50,515 nt of DNA, taken from Rhodobacter capsulatus (lineage in GTDB: Bacteria; Pseudomonadota; Alphaproteobacteria; Rhodobacterales; Rhodobacteraceae). The notes beneath the pieces are model-generated. The model was given only the letters and a program-made list of their open reading frames with translations. It did no database searches and had not been told where the DNA came from. Location of the stretch: contig NZ_SWJZ01000044.1 of NCBI RefSeq assembly GCF_005144475.1, forward strand, positions 1-50,515, written 5' to 3'. Numbering within the stretch: position 1 is the first letter of the stretch; each line of letters opens with the position of its first letter. The position numbers were made by a program, and so were the translations under genes. Of this stretch, positions 15,791 to 22,756 are shown one piece after another.

Positions 15791-16405
15791 ATGGCGGATC
15801 TGCATGCGGGGGCAATGCTGCTTCTGGCGGTGGCGGGGCTTGGCTACCTGCTGGGCTCGGTGCCTTTTGGCGTCGTGATCACCAAGGCGTTCGGTCTGGG
15901 CGATCTGCGCAAGATCGGCTCGGGCAATATCGGCGCGACGAATGTGCTGCGCACCGGCAACAAGGCGGCGGCGGCGGCGACGCTGATCCTCGATGGCGCC
16001 AAGGGCGCGGTGGCGGTGCTGATCGCCCGCGCGCTCCTGGAGGGCAACGACACCGCGGCCGTTGTGGCGGGGGGCGCGGCCTTCATCGGGCATCTTTACC
16101 CGGTCTGGCTGAAGTTCAAGGGCGGCAAGGGGGTTGCGACCTTCCTTGGCACGCTGATCGCGCTGCATTGGGCGCTGGGGCTTGCCGCCTGCGCGACCTG
16201 GCTGATTGCCGCCGCGGTGGGGCGGATTTCCTCGCTCTCGGCGCTGGTCGCGGCGGCGGGGGCGGTGCCGCTGGCGTATCTGCTGGGCGATCAGGCCTAT
16301 ATGCCGGTGACGGCGCTGATGGCGGTGCTGATCTTCGTGCGCCACCGCGCCAATATCGAGCGGATTCTGGCAGGCACCGAACCGCGGATCGGCAAGAAGG
16401 CTTGA
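15791..16405 (+). CDS. plsY: Acyl-phosphate:glycerol-3-phosphate acyltransferase
   Basis: Inner-membrane enzyme of 204 residues that acylates glycerol 3-phosphate from acyl-phosphate, the first step of phospholipid synthesis. All three PlsY motifs are present: GSVPFGVVI near residue 22, GSGNIGATNVLR near 44, and KGGKGVATFLG near 112. Five hydrophobic segments match the family. It lies 18 bp after pyrC' and probably belongs to the same transcript. This gives a link from the pyrimidine cluster to membrane lipid synthesis that may be only positional. Confidence 0.93.
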   Translation: MADLHAGAMLLLAVAGLGYLLGSVPFGVVITKAFGLGDLRKIGSGNIGATNVLRTGNKAAAAATLILDGAKGAVAVLIARALLEGNDTAAVVAGGAAFIGHLYPVWLKFKGGKGVATFLGTLIALHWALGLAACATWLIAAAVGRISSLSALVAAAGAVPLAYLLGDQAYMPVTALMAVLIFVRHRANIERILAGTEPRIGKKA

Positions 16406-16458
16406 TTTCGGCGCGGCGCGGGCGCTCCATGTGACAGATGCTGTCTCAGGAGGCCCGC

Positions 16459-16878
16459 ATGAATCTGCCCACCGCCGTCCGCACCTGTTTCTCGAAATAT
16501 GTCACCTTTTCGGGCCGCGCCAGCCGCCCGGAATACTGGTGGTTCGTCCTTTTCACACTGATCTGTTTCGTCGTTCTCAGCGTGATCGAGACCCGATTCC
16601 TTGGCTACGGCACGGTCAGCCGCGGCGAGGGGTCCTGGGCCTGGCAATCGAATGGCGGGCCGCTGTCGGGGCTCTTTGCGCTGGGGATCTTTCTGCCCAC
16701 GCTGGCGGTCGCGGTGCGTCGGCTGCATGACAGCGGCAAGTCGGGCTGGTGGCTGCTGATCCAGCTTGTGCCGCTGATCGGGGCGCTGGTGCTGCTTTAT
16801 CACTTCGTGCAGCCCTCGCAGGTCGGGCCGAACCGGTTCGGCGCCGCGCCGCGTCGGACACCGCCGTCGCTGCTCTGA
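16459..16878 (+). CDS. DUF805 inner-membrane protein
   Basis: A 139-residue membrane protein. The DUF805 signature is visible as FSGRASRPEYWWFVLF near residue 16 and VRRLHDSGKSGWWLL near 88, with three to four hydrophobic helices. Its function is unknown in general. The ATG at 16459 is chosen because AGGAGG lies about 6 nt upstream; the ATG at 16438 has none. It ends 6 bp before the stop of the convergent pgsA. Confidence 0.85.
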   Translation: MNLPTAVRTCFSKYVTFSGRASRPEYWWFVLFTLICFVVLSVIETRFLGYGTVSRGEGSWAWQSNGGPLSGLFALGIFLPTLAVAVRRLHDSGKSGWWLLIQLVPLIGALVLLYHFVQPSQVGPNRFGAAPRRTPPSLL

Positions 16879-16884
16879 GGGGGC

Positions 16885-17514
16885 TCAGCTGTCCTTGTGA
16901 TCGCGCAGGAACGGCAGCGCCTTGCGGAAATAATCCCAGCCGGTGATCGCGGTCAGCACCGCGGCCACCCAGATCAGCGCCAGACCGACGTGATTGGCCA
17001 GATCGGCCAGCGAGGCGAAATTCGGCAGATTGCCCTCGCCCGCGCGCGGCGCCCGGCCGGTTTCCAGATAATTCAGCCCGGTGCCGAGGAACAGGATGGC
17101 AATCGCCACCATCTGCGCCGTGGTCTTCCATTTCGCCAGCTTCGTGACCTTGAGCTTGCCCGCATCGGCGCCGATGAATTCGCGCAGGCCGGACACGAAG
17201 ACCTCGCGGAACAGGATCACCGTCGCGGGCAGGATGAGCCAGGGGTTCATCCCGGAATAGCCGGTGATGACGACCAGCGCGATCACCACCATCGCCTTGT
17301 CGGCAATCGGGTCCAGCATGGCGCCGAACTTGCTTTCCTGTTTCCAGGCCCGCGCCAGATAGCCGTCGAACCAGTCGGTGACGGCGGCGCCGATGAACAG
17401 CGTCAGGGCGAACCAATCCGCCCAGGGCCGGGCGAAATAGAGGAACATCACCGCGACGCCGGGGGCGGCGATCAGGCGCAAAACGGTCAGCGTGTTGGGC
17501 AGGTTCCATCTCAT
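16885..17514 (-). CDS. pgsA: CDP-diacylglycerol-glycerol-3-phosphate 3-phosphatidyltransferase
   Basis: Inner-membrane enzyme of 209 residues that makes phosphatidylglycerol phosphate from CDP-diacylglycerol. The CDP-alcohol phosphotransferase motif D-G-x2-A-R-x8-G-x3-D-x3-D is seen as TDWFDGYLARAWKQESKFG followed by AMLDPIADK (about residues 46-73). The N-terminus NLPNTLTVLRL is typical of PgsA. About five hydrophobic segments follow. The next gene upstream on this strand is the aminomutase at 17564, across a 49-bp gap. Confidence 0.93.
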   Translation of the reverse strand: MRWNLPNTLTVLRLIAAPGVAVMFLYFARPWADWFALTLFIGAAVTDWFDGYLARAWKQESKFGAMLDPIADKAMVVIALVVITGYSGMNPWLILPATVILFREVFVSGLREFIGADAGKLKVTKLAKWKTTAQMVAIAILFLGTGLNYLETGRAPRAGEGNLPNFASLADLANHVGLALIWVAAVLTAITGWDYFRKALPFLRDHKDS

Positions 17515-17563
17515 GCCCGCACCCTAGACCCGGGCGGGGTCAAGGAAAAGGGGGGTGCGACAC

Positions 17564-18616
17564 TCAGCTTGCGGGGTCGGCGTAATCGTGAACGCCGCCC
17601 TGCCAGTCGGTGACCCGCCACAGCCCGGGCCGCGCCCCCGGGGCGAAATGATCCGCGGTGATCGGCACCTTGCCGAAGCCCCCCGGGATATCAAGCACAT
17701 AGGTCGGGATTGCCGCGCCACTCAGGGGCCCGCGCAGCCCGGCCATCAGCGCCCGGCCCGCGGCGATCGTGGTGCGGAAATGGCTGGTGCCCTGGGCCAG
17801 GTCGCAATGGTGCAGGTAATAGGGCTTCACCCGGCAATCCTGCAAGGCGCGGAAAAGATCGCGCAGCGCGTCATGGCTGTCGTTCACGCCTTTGAGCAGC
17901 ACCGATTGCGACAGAAGCGGCACGCCCGCATCGACCAGCCGCGCAAGCGCGGCGCGGGCGGGCGCGGTCAGTTCCTGCGCGTGGTTCGTATGCACCACGA
18001 CCCAGACCGCCGGGCGTTGGCGGCGCAGCAGATCGACAAGACCCGCGGTGATCCGCTCGGGCGCCACCACCGGCACGCGGGAATGAAAGCGCAAGGTGGT
18101 GATGTGGGGGATGGCCGAAAGCCGGGTCAGCACGTCTTCGAGCCTGCGGGGCGAGAGCGTCAGCGGATCCCCCCCGGTCAGGATGATCTCGCGCAAGCCA
18201 CGGGTCGCGGCGATGTAGTCCAGCGCCTGCGCCAGATCGGGTTCCGGCAGCGGGCCGGTCTCGCCCACGGTTTCGCGGCGAAAGCAGAAGCGGCAATAGA
18301 CATCGCAGGTCTTGGTGATGTGCAAGATCGCCCGGTCGGGGTAGCGATGCGTCAGGCCGGGCGCCGGGGAATGCACGGCGTCGCCGATCGGATCGGCGCG
18401 CTCCTCGGGCCGGGTGATCAGCTCGGCCGCGGTGGGCACGAATTGCATGGCCACCGGGTCCACGGGCGCGGTGATCGCCGCGCGCATCGCGGGGGTGACG
18501 CGGATGCGGAAATCCTGCGCCACCTGCGCCAGCGCGGGCATCTGCGCGGGCGTCACCAGACCCTCGGCCAGAAGGTCTTCGGGGCGGGTCAGGGCGGTGG
18601 TCACGGGCGCGGTCAT
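17564..18616 (-). CDS. epmB: Radical-SAM lysine 2,3-aminomutase-like protein (EpmB type)
   Basis: Radical-SAM, PLP-dependent enzyme of 350 residues. The Fe-S motif is CDVYCRFCF (Cys104, Cys108, Cys111). GGDPL near residue 178 is part of the SAM site, and the PLP Lys lies in PGGFGK (Lys316). The length fits EpmB, which converts lysine to (R)-beta-lysine for modification of elongation factor P, rather than full-length KamA of about 410-460 residues. Neither efp nor epmA is in this window, so the pathway cannot be confirmed here. A lysine-fermentation-type KamA is less likely by size. Confidence 0.75.
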   Translation of the reverse strand: MTAPVTTALTRPEDLLAEGLVTPAQMPALAQVAQDFRIRVTPAMRAAITAPVDPVAMQFVPTAAELITRPEERADPIGDAVHSPAPGLTHRYPDRAILHITKTCDVYCRFCFRRETVGETGPLPEPDLAQALDYIAATRGLREIILTGGDPLTLSPRRLEDVLTRLSAIPHITTLRFHSRVPVVAPERITAGLVDLLRRQRPAVWVVVHTNHAQELTAPARAALARLVDAGVPLLSQSVLLKGVNDSHDALRDLFRALQDCRVKPYYLHHCDLAQGTSHFRTTIAAGRALMAGLRGPLSGAAIPTYVLDIPGGFGKVPITADHFAPGARPGLWRVTDWQGGVHDYADPAS

Positions 18617-18649
18617 GGGCGGGGCGCTACGACGCGGGCGGGTCCCCCG

Positions 18650-20545
18650 TCAACCCCGATCGTTGAAGAAGTTCCAGATCGTCTCGGCCATGGCCGCGGA
18701 AATCCCCGGAACCTCCATCAGATCGTTCTGACCGGCACGGGACACCGCCTTGGCCGAGCCGAAATGCTGCAGCAGCGCCCGTTTGCGCGTCGCCCCGATG
18801 CCGGGGATCTCATCGAGCGGATTGGCCATCGTGGCTTTCGCCCGCTTCGCCCGATGCGCGCCGATCGCCCAGCGGTGGGCCTCGTCGCGCAGCCGCTGGA
18901 TGTAGTAAAGCACCGGATCCTGCCGCGGCAGCGCCATCGGGCGATGGCCGATGCGGTGGAATTCCTCCTTGCCCAGATCGCGGTCGATGCCCTTCGCCAC
19001 CCCCACCATCGCGATGTCGGCCACCCCAAGCGCGACCATGATTTCCTGCACGGCAGAGACCTGCCCCGCGCCGCCATCGATCAGCAAAAGATCGGGCCAG
19101 AGGTCGGTCTTGCGCTCGGGATCCTCGCGCAAGAGCCGCTCGAAGCGGCGGGTCAGAACCTCCTTCATCATGCCGAAGTCATCGCCCGGGGTCAGATCCT
19201 CGCCCTTGATGTTGAACTTGCGGTAAGACGACTTCATCAGCCCCTCGGGCCCCGCGACGATCATGCCGCCGACCGCATGGGCGCCCTGAATATGCGAGTT
19301 GTCGTAAACCTCGATCCGCGCGGGCGGTTTTTCCAGCCCGAAGGCCTGCGCCACCCCCAGCAGCAATTTCGCCTGCGCCGCCGATTCCGACATCTTGCGG
19401 CCCAGGCTTTCGCGCGCGTTGCGCAGCGCGTTTTCAACCAGTTCCGCCTTTTCGCCGCGCTTCGGCACCGCCAATTCCACCTTGCGCCCCGCGCGGGTGG
19501 AGAGCAGATCGACCATCAGATCGGCATCCTCGATCTCGTGCGACAGAAGGATGGTCTTCGGCGGTTCCTTCGCATCGTAGAACTGCGCCAGAAAGGCCTC
19601 CAGCACCTCGGCCTCCTCGGCGCCCGCCCCGGTGCGCGGGTAGAAATCGTGGTTGCCCCAACTTTGATGCGCGCGGATGAAAAAGACCTGCACGCAGGCT
19701 TGGCCCCCCTCCAGATGCACCGCGACCACATCGGCCTCGGCCACCGAGCGCGGGTTGATGCCCTGACTTTGCTGCACCGTCGTCAAGGCGCCGATCCGGT
19801 CGCGCAGCGCCGCCGCGCGTTCATATTCCATCGCCTCGGACGCCGCCCGCATCTCGGCCGCCAGATCCTGCTGGATGCTCGACGATTTCCCCTCAAGGAA
19901 CCGTTGTGCGTCAGCCACCGTGCGGCGGTAATCGTCTTCGCTGATCTTGCCGACGCAGGGGCCGGAACAGCGCTTGATCTGATATTGCAGACAGGCCCGC
20001 GTGCGCGACGAAAACATCGCATCCGAGCAGTTGCGCAGCTGAAACGCCCGTTCCAGATGGTTGAGCGTGCGGTTCACCGCCGAGGCACTGGCGAAGGGCC
20101 CGAAATAGGCGCCCTTCACGTTGCGCGCGCCGCGATGCTTGCGGATCATCGGAAACGGGTGGTCCGCGGCGATCAGGATATAGGGAAAGCTCTTGTCGTC
20201 GCGCAACAGCACGTTGTAGCGCGGCTTCAGCTGCTTGATCAGGTTTTGCTCCAGCAGCAGCGCCTCGGTCTCGGTGCGCGTGGTCAGGAACATCATGTGC
20301 GTGGTTTCGGAAATCATCCGCGCGATCCGGCCCGAATGCCCGGTGGTGCGCGCATAATTCGACACCCGCGCCTTCAGGTTGCGCGCCTTGCCGACGTAGA
20401 GCACCTCCTGCGCCGCGTTGAGCATGCGATAGACGCCCGGAGATCCGTCAAGACGGCTGACATAATCCGCGATCAGCGCATGGCCTTTCAACCGCACGCC
20501 CTGCTGCGTCGCAGCAGCCTCGGGAAGATCAACTTCGTCCGTCAT
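18650..20545 (-). CDS. uvrC: Excinuclease ABC subunit C
   Basis: Dual-incision nuclease of nucleotide excision repair, 631 residues. The GIY-YIG domain is near residues 33-75 (GVYRML then [14 protein letters not shown]). Cys-containing [17 protein letters not shown] follows, then a UVR segment near 190-225, the RNase-H-like nuclease domain with [15 protein letters not shown] near 400, LLIDGGAGQ near 475, and a C-terminal helix-hairpin-helix pair ([25 protein letters not shown]). The ATG at 20545 follows AGGGGGCC. Upstream lies an AT-rich gap with DnaA- and CtrA-type sites, unlike the other promoters in this window. Confidence 0.96.
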   Translation of the reverse strand: MTDEVDLPEAAATQQGVRLKGHALIADYVSRLDGSPGVYRMLNAAQEVLYVGKARNLKARVSNYARTTGHSGRIARMISETTHMMFLTTRTETEALLLEQNLIKQLKPRYNVLLRDDKSFPYILIAADHPFPMIRKHRGARNVKGAYFGPFASASAVNRTLNHLERAFQLRNCSDAMFSSRTRACLQYQIKRCSGPCVGKISEDDYRRTVADAQRFLEGKSSSIQQDLAAEMRAASEAMEYERAAALRDRIGALTTVQQSQGINPRSVAEADVVAVHLEGGQACVQVFFIRAHQSWGNHDFYPRTGAGAEEAEVLEAFLAQFYDAKEPPKTILLSHEIEDADLMVDLLSTRAGRKVELAVPKRGEKAELVENALRNARESLGRKMSESAAQAKLLLGVAQAFGLEKPPARIEVYDNSHIQGAHAVGGMIVAGPEGLMKSSYRKFNIKGEDLTPGDDFGMMKEVLTRRFERLLREDPERKTDLWPDLLLIDGGAGQVSAVQEIMVALGVADIAMVGVAKGIDRDLGKEEFHRIGHRPMALPRQDPVLYYIQRLRDEAHRWAIGAHRAKRAKATMANPLDEIPGIGATRKRALLQHFGSAKAVSRAGQNDLMEVPGISAAMAETIWNFFNDRG

Positions 20546-20874
20546 TCTGGCCCCCTGATTCTGTGTCTGGGTTGCAACCATGCTTCGCCAAATACAAGGG
20601 GAAAGCTTTCCACCGTTTCTGTGGATAAGTTCGTGGGAAAGATTTGGCGATCTGCAGATTTCCCTTGAATCCAGCCCCTTTCACAAGGTTGCCCAAAAAA
20701 GAGGCGATCAGGCAAGATATTGATTTTCAAGGACAATTATTTTCATCAAAAGCAAGTCTCTGAAAGGATTGAGAGAATTGTAACCCTTTGTTTACACCTG
20801 CGCGAAAAGTGGACAACTTGCCGCTGAGTAAGCCGGTGCCCCCCTGTTTCGGCGGCGAAAGGATTAAGGATGTG
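20546..20874. promoter_or_regulatory. AT-rich gap with DnaA box and CtrA-type site (uvrC promoter, possible origin)
   Basis: This 329-bp gap is markedly AT-richer than the rest, especially 20690-20800. It holds a perfect DnaA box (TTATCCACA on the minus strand, 20620-20628) and a 7/9 match (TTGTCCACT, 20808-20816). There is also a 12-bp palindrome GGAAAGCTTTCC (20600-20611) and an inverted repeat TCGCCAAAT/ATTTGGCGA (20585-20593, 20642-20650) bracketing the DnaA box. A perfect CtrA-type full site TTAA-N7-TTAAC sits at 20864-20879, with TTAACCA at 20894-20900. It must include the uvrC promoter. A role in replication initiation is a hypothesis; one perfect DnaA box is few for an oriC. Confidence 0.5.
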
Positions 20875-21363
20875 TTAACGGTGCGCCGCAACGTTAACCA
20901 CTTGCCCGGTCAGCGCAGGCCCCTGCAGAAGCAGCGCCAGCGCCTGCGCCAAGGCCTGCGGCAGCGGTGGCGGCCCCGGATGCTGCGCCGCGGCAGTCCA
21001 GGCCGCCTGCCAGGGCGCGGGGGCCGGACGGCGCGGCGCAAGATGGATCGCATTCACCCGCAGTTGCGGCGCATGGCGCAACGCCGCCCGCGCCAGCGCC
21101 CCCCGCAGCAGATCCGCCTGCCCCTCGGGCAGCAGCCAGACCACCTGACCGCTGGCAATCCGGTCGGCCCCCGCCCAGCCGGCCTCGGGACGGCTTGCGG
21201 CGAAATCGGCGATCCGCGCCAGAGCCTGCGCCGGGTCTTCGGCCGCAAGCAGCAGCACCGACGCCTCGGCCTGAACGGGCACAAGACCGCACAGCGCCAG
21301 CGCCTCGGCCAGCGGCGCCTGCAAGGACGGCGGGATATCGCGGGCACTCACCTCCATCGTCAC
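20875..21363 (-). CDS. Eroded short-chain dehydrogenase-like protein
   Basis: A 162-residue protein that looks like the remains of an SDR oxidoreductase. The C-terminal half keeps RVNAIHLAP and the final TGQVVNV of the SDR fold. The first half has no TGxxxGxG cofactor motif, and neither a Ser-Tyr-xxx-Lys catalytic set nor an NNA motif is visible. The start is a GTG at 21363 that overlaps the stop of the microprotein gene (GTGA). The frame is open and codon use matches its neighbours, so it may still be expressed for a non-catalytic role. Its stop codon lies inside the CtrA-type site. Confidence 0.6.
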   Translation of the reverse strand: MTMEVSARDIPPSLQAPLAEALALCGLVPVQAEASVLLLAAEDPAQALARIADFAASRPEAGWAGADRIASGQVVWLLPEGQADLLRGALARAALRHAPQLRVNAIHLAPRRPAPAPWQAAWTAAAQHPGPPPLPQALAQALALLLQGPALTGQVVNVAAHR

Positions 21364-21527
21364 GCCTTTCCGCAGGGACAGGGCCCCGCCCCGATCCGTG
21401 GCCTGCCGCAGTGCGGGCAGGTCTTGCGCAAGAGCATCGGCGCCTTGCGGCCGGGCAGGCGCAAGCGGCCGAAAAAGGCCAGCCCGACCATCACCAGCAC
21501 GAACAGGATCGCGGCCTTGATCAGCAT
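21360..21527 (-). CDS. Zinc-ribbon microprotein with one membrane helix
   Basis: A 55-residue protein. Residues 3-20 are a single hydrophobic helix (AAILFVLVMVGLAFFG), a basic stretch follows, and the C-terminus has Cys37-x2-Cys40-x9-Cys50-x-Cys52, a small zinc-ribbon-like pattern. It starts 1 nt after the S49 protease stop (TGA C ATG) and its own stop overlaps the start of the SDR remnant, so it is translationally tied to both. Function unknown. It could be a membrane-bound adaptor or a partner of the protease; both ideas come only from context. Confidence 0.65.
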   Translation of the reverse strand: MLIKAAILFVLVMVGLAFFGRLRLPGRKAPMLLRKTCPHCGRPRIGAGPCPCGKA

Positions 21528-21528
21528 G

Positions 21529-22356
21529 TCAAAGCCCGACCCGGGCCCAAAGCGCCCGTTCCTCGGCCGCGTCCAGCACCGAGACCGCCGCCTCGGCCGC
21601 CATGCTGGCGCCGAAACGGCGCAGCAAGGACCGGCGTTGGCCATAGGGCACCAGTTTCACCTTGTCGCCGTAAAGCGCGCGCAGCTTCGGCCCCGGATGC
21701 GCCAGCCCGTCGATCAGCCCGGTCTGCAACGCCTGCGCCCCGGTCCAGATCTCGCCGGTGAACAGATCCGCCCCGACAGCCAGTTTCGCGCCGCGCCGTT
21801 CGGTGACCCAAGCCTGGAAAGCCCGGTGCATGTCTTCCAGAAGGCGGGTCAGCCGCGCCACATCCTCGGGTTTTTCCGGCCGGAACGGATCGAGGAAACT
21901 TTTCGAGCCGCCCGCCGTATGCACCCGCCGCTCGACCCCGTAACGACCGATCAGATCGGCAAAACCGAAGCCCGACGAAATCACCCCGATCGAGCCGACG
22001 ATCGAGGTCGCATCGGCCCAGATGTCATCGGCAGCGCAGGCCAGCCAATAGCCGCCCGAGGCCGCCACATCCTCGATGAAGGCATGCACGGGCAGGCCGG
22101 TCTCCGCGGCCAAAGCCCGGATCCGCGCCGCGATCAGCGAGGATTGCACCGGCGAGCCGCCGGGGGAATTGACGATCAGCGCCACCGCCACCGGCTTGCC
22201 CTTGCGGAAGGCGCGTTCCAGCGTCTCGGCCAGCGCGGCATCCGACAGGCCCGGCGCGCCGGGACGGCTGAGGCCGATGGCGCCTTGCAGCCGGACCACG
22301 GCCACGCGCGGCGGACGGCGGAAGAACGGGGCGGGAAGGTATCGGGTGATGTCCAT
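21529..22356 (-). CDS. S49 family serine protease (SohB/SppA-like)
   Basis: A single-domain member of the signal-peptide-peptidase A family, 275 residues. The Ser-Lys dyad is clear: nucleophile Ser100 in VAASGGYWLA and general base Lys152 exactly 52 residues later, the spacing known from bacterial SppA. NSPGG (63-67) and TSIVGSIGVISSG support the call. No strong N-terminal membrane helix is seen, unlike E. coli SohB, so membrane association may come through the co-translated microprotein, which is an inference. The ATG at 22356 is the first that gives a family-like N-terminus. Confidence 0.88.
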   Translation of the reverse strand: MDITRYLPAPFFRRPPRVAVVRLQGAIGLSRPGAPGLSDAALAETLERAFRKGKPVAVALIVNSPGGSPVQSSLIAARIRALAAETGLPVHAFIEDVAASGGYWLACAADDIWADATSIVGSIGVISSGFGFADLIGRYGVERRVHTAGGSKSFLDPFRPEKPEDVARLTRLLEDMHRAFQAWVTERRGAKLAVGADLFTGEIWTGAQALQTGLIDGLAHPGPKLRALYGDKVKLVPYGQRRSLLRRFGASMAAEAAVSVLDAAEERALWARVGL

Positions 22357-22414
22357 GCCCCCGATGTAGGCCCGGGCGGCCGCGCAGACAAGCGGGCGGC
22401 GGCGAAATCCGCCG

Positions 22415-22744
22415 TTACCGCTCGGCTTGCAGGCGCTCGATATAGGCGCGCAATTCCTCGGCCTCGTGGCGGGCATCGCGCAGACCGTCCATCGCGGCGC
22501 GCAGCTCCGCCTCGGTCTGGTTGATCTGGTTCGTCAGCTCCGCCTCGCGGCTTTCGACATAGGCGACGGCCTGATCGCGCTGTTCCTCGGCCTCGTGCAG
22601 CGCCTGCGCCATCTGTTCCAGCTCGCCCATGTCGGCCGCGGTGACCCGGGTCAGGCGGTGGATCAGCCAGGAGGCGAACCAGCCCAGGCAGAAGGCCAGA
22701 AACAGGATGATCGCCGTGGCGATGACGAATTCGGTTCTGTTCAT
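22415..22744 (-). CDS. Membrane-anchored coiled-coil protein
   Basis: A 109-residue protein of unknown function. Residues 7-29 form one membrane helix (IATAIILFLAFCLGWFASWLI). The rest, rich in Glu, Ala and Arg with heptad-like spacing, is a predicted coiled coil from about residue 38 to the end. It is 12 bp downstream of the OmpA-family gene on the same strand, so the two are probably co-transcribed and may act together at the envelope. No enzymatic motif is seen. Confidence 0.7.
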   Translation of the reverse strand: MNRTEFVIATAIILFLAFCLGWFASWLIHRLTRVTAADMGELEQMAQALHEAEEQRDQAVAYVESREAELTNQINQTEAELRAAMDGLRDARHEAEELRAYIERLQAER

Positions 22745-22756
22745 CTGCGGCTCTCC

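Noticed and set aside
20615-20645. LexA (GTTC-N7-GTTC) box for SOS control of uvrC
   Set aside because: One GTTC at about 20629-20633 lacks the second half at the right spacing.
17555-20668. Long plus-strand open frame opposite epmB and uvrC
   Set aside because: Antisense shadow: no family motif, Arg/His/Gln-rich composition, and uvrC and epmB are certain on the other strand.
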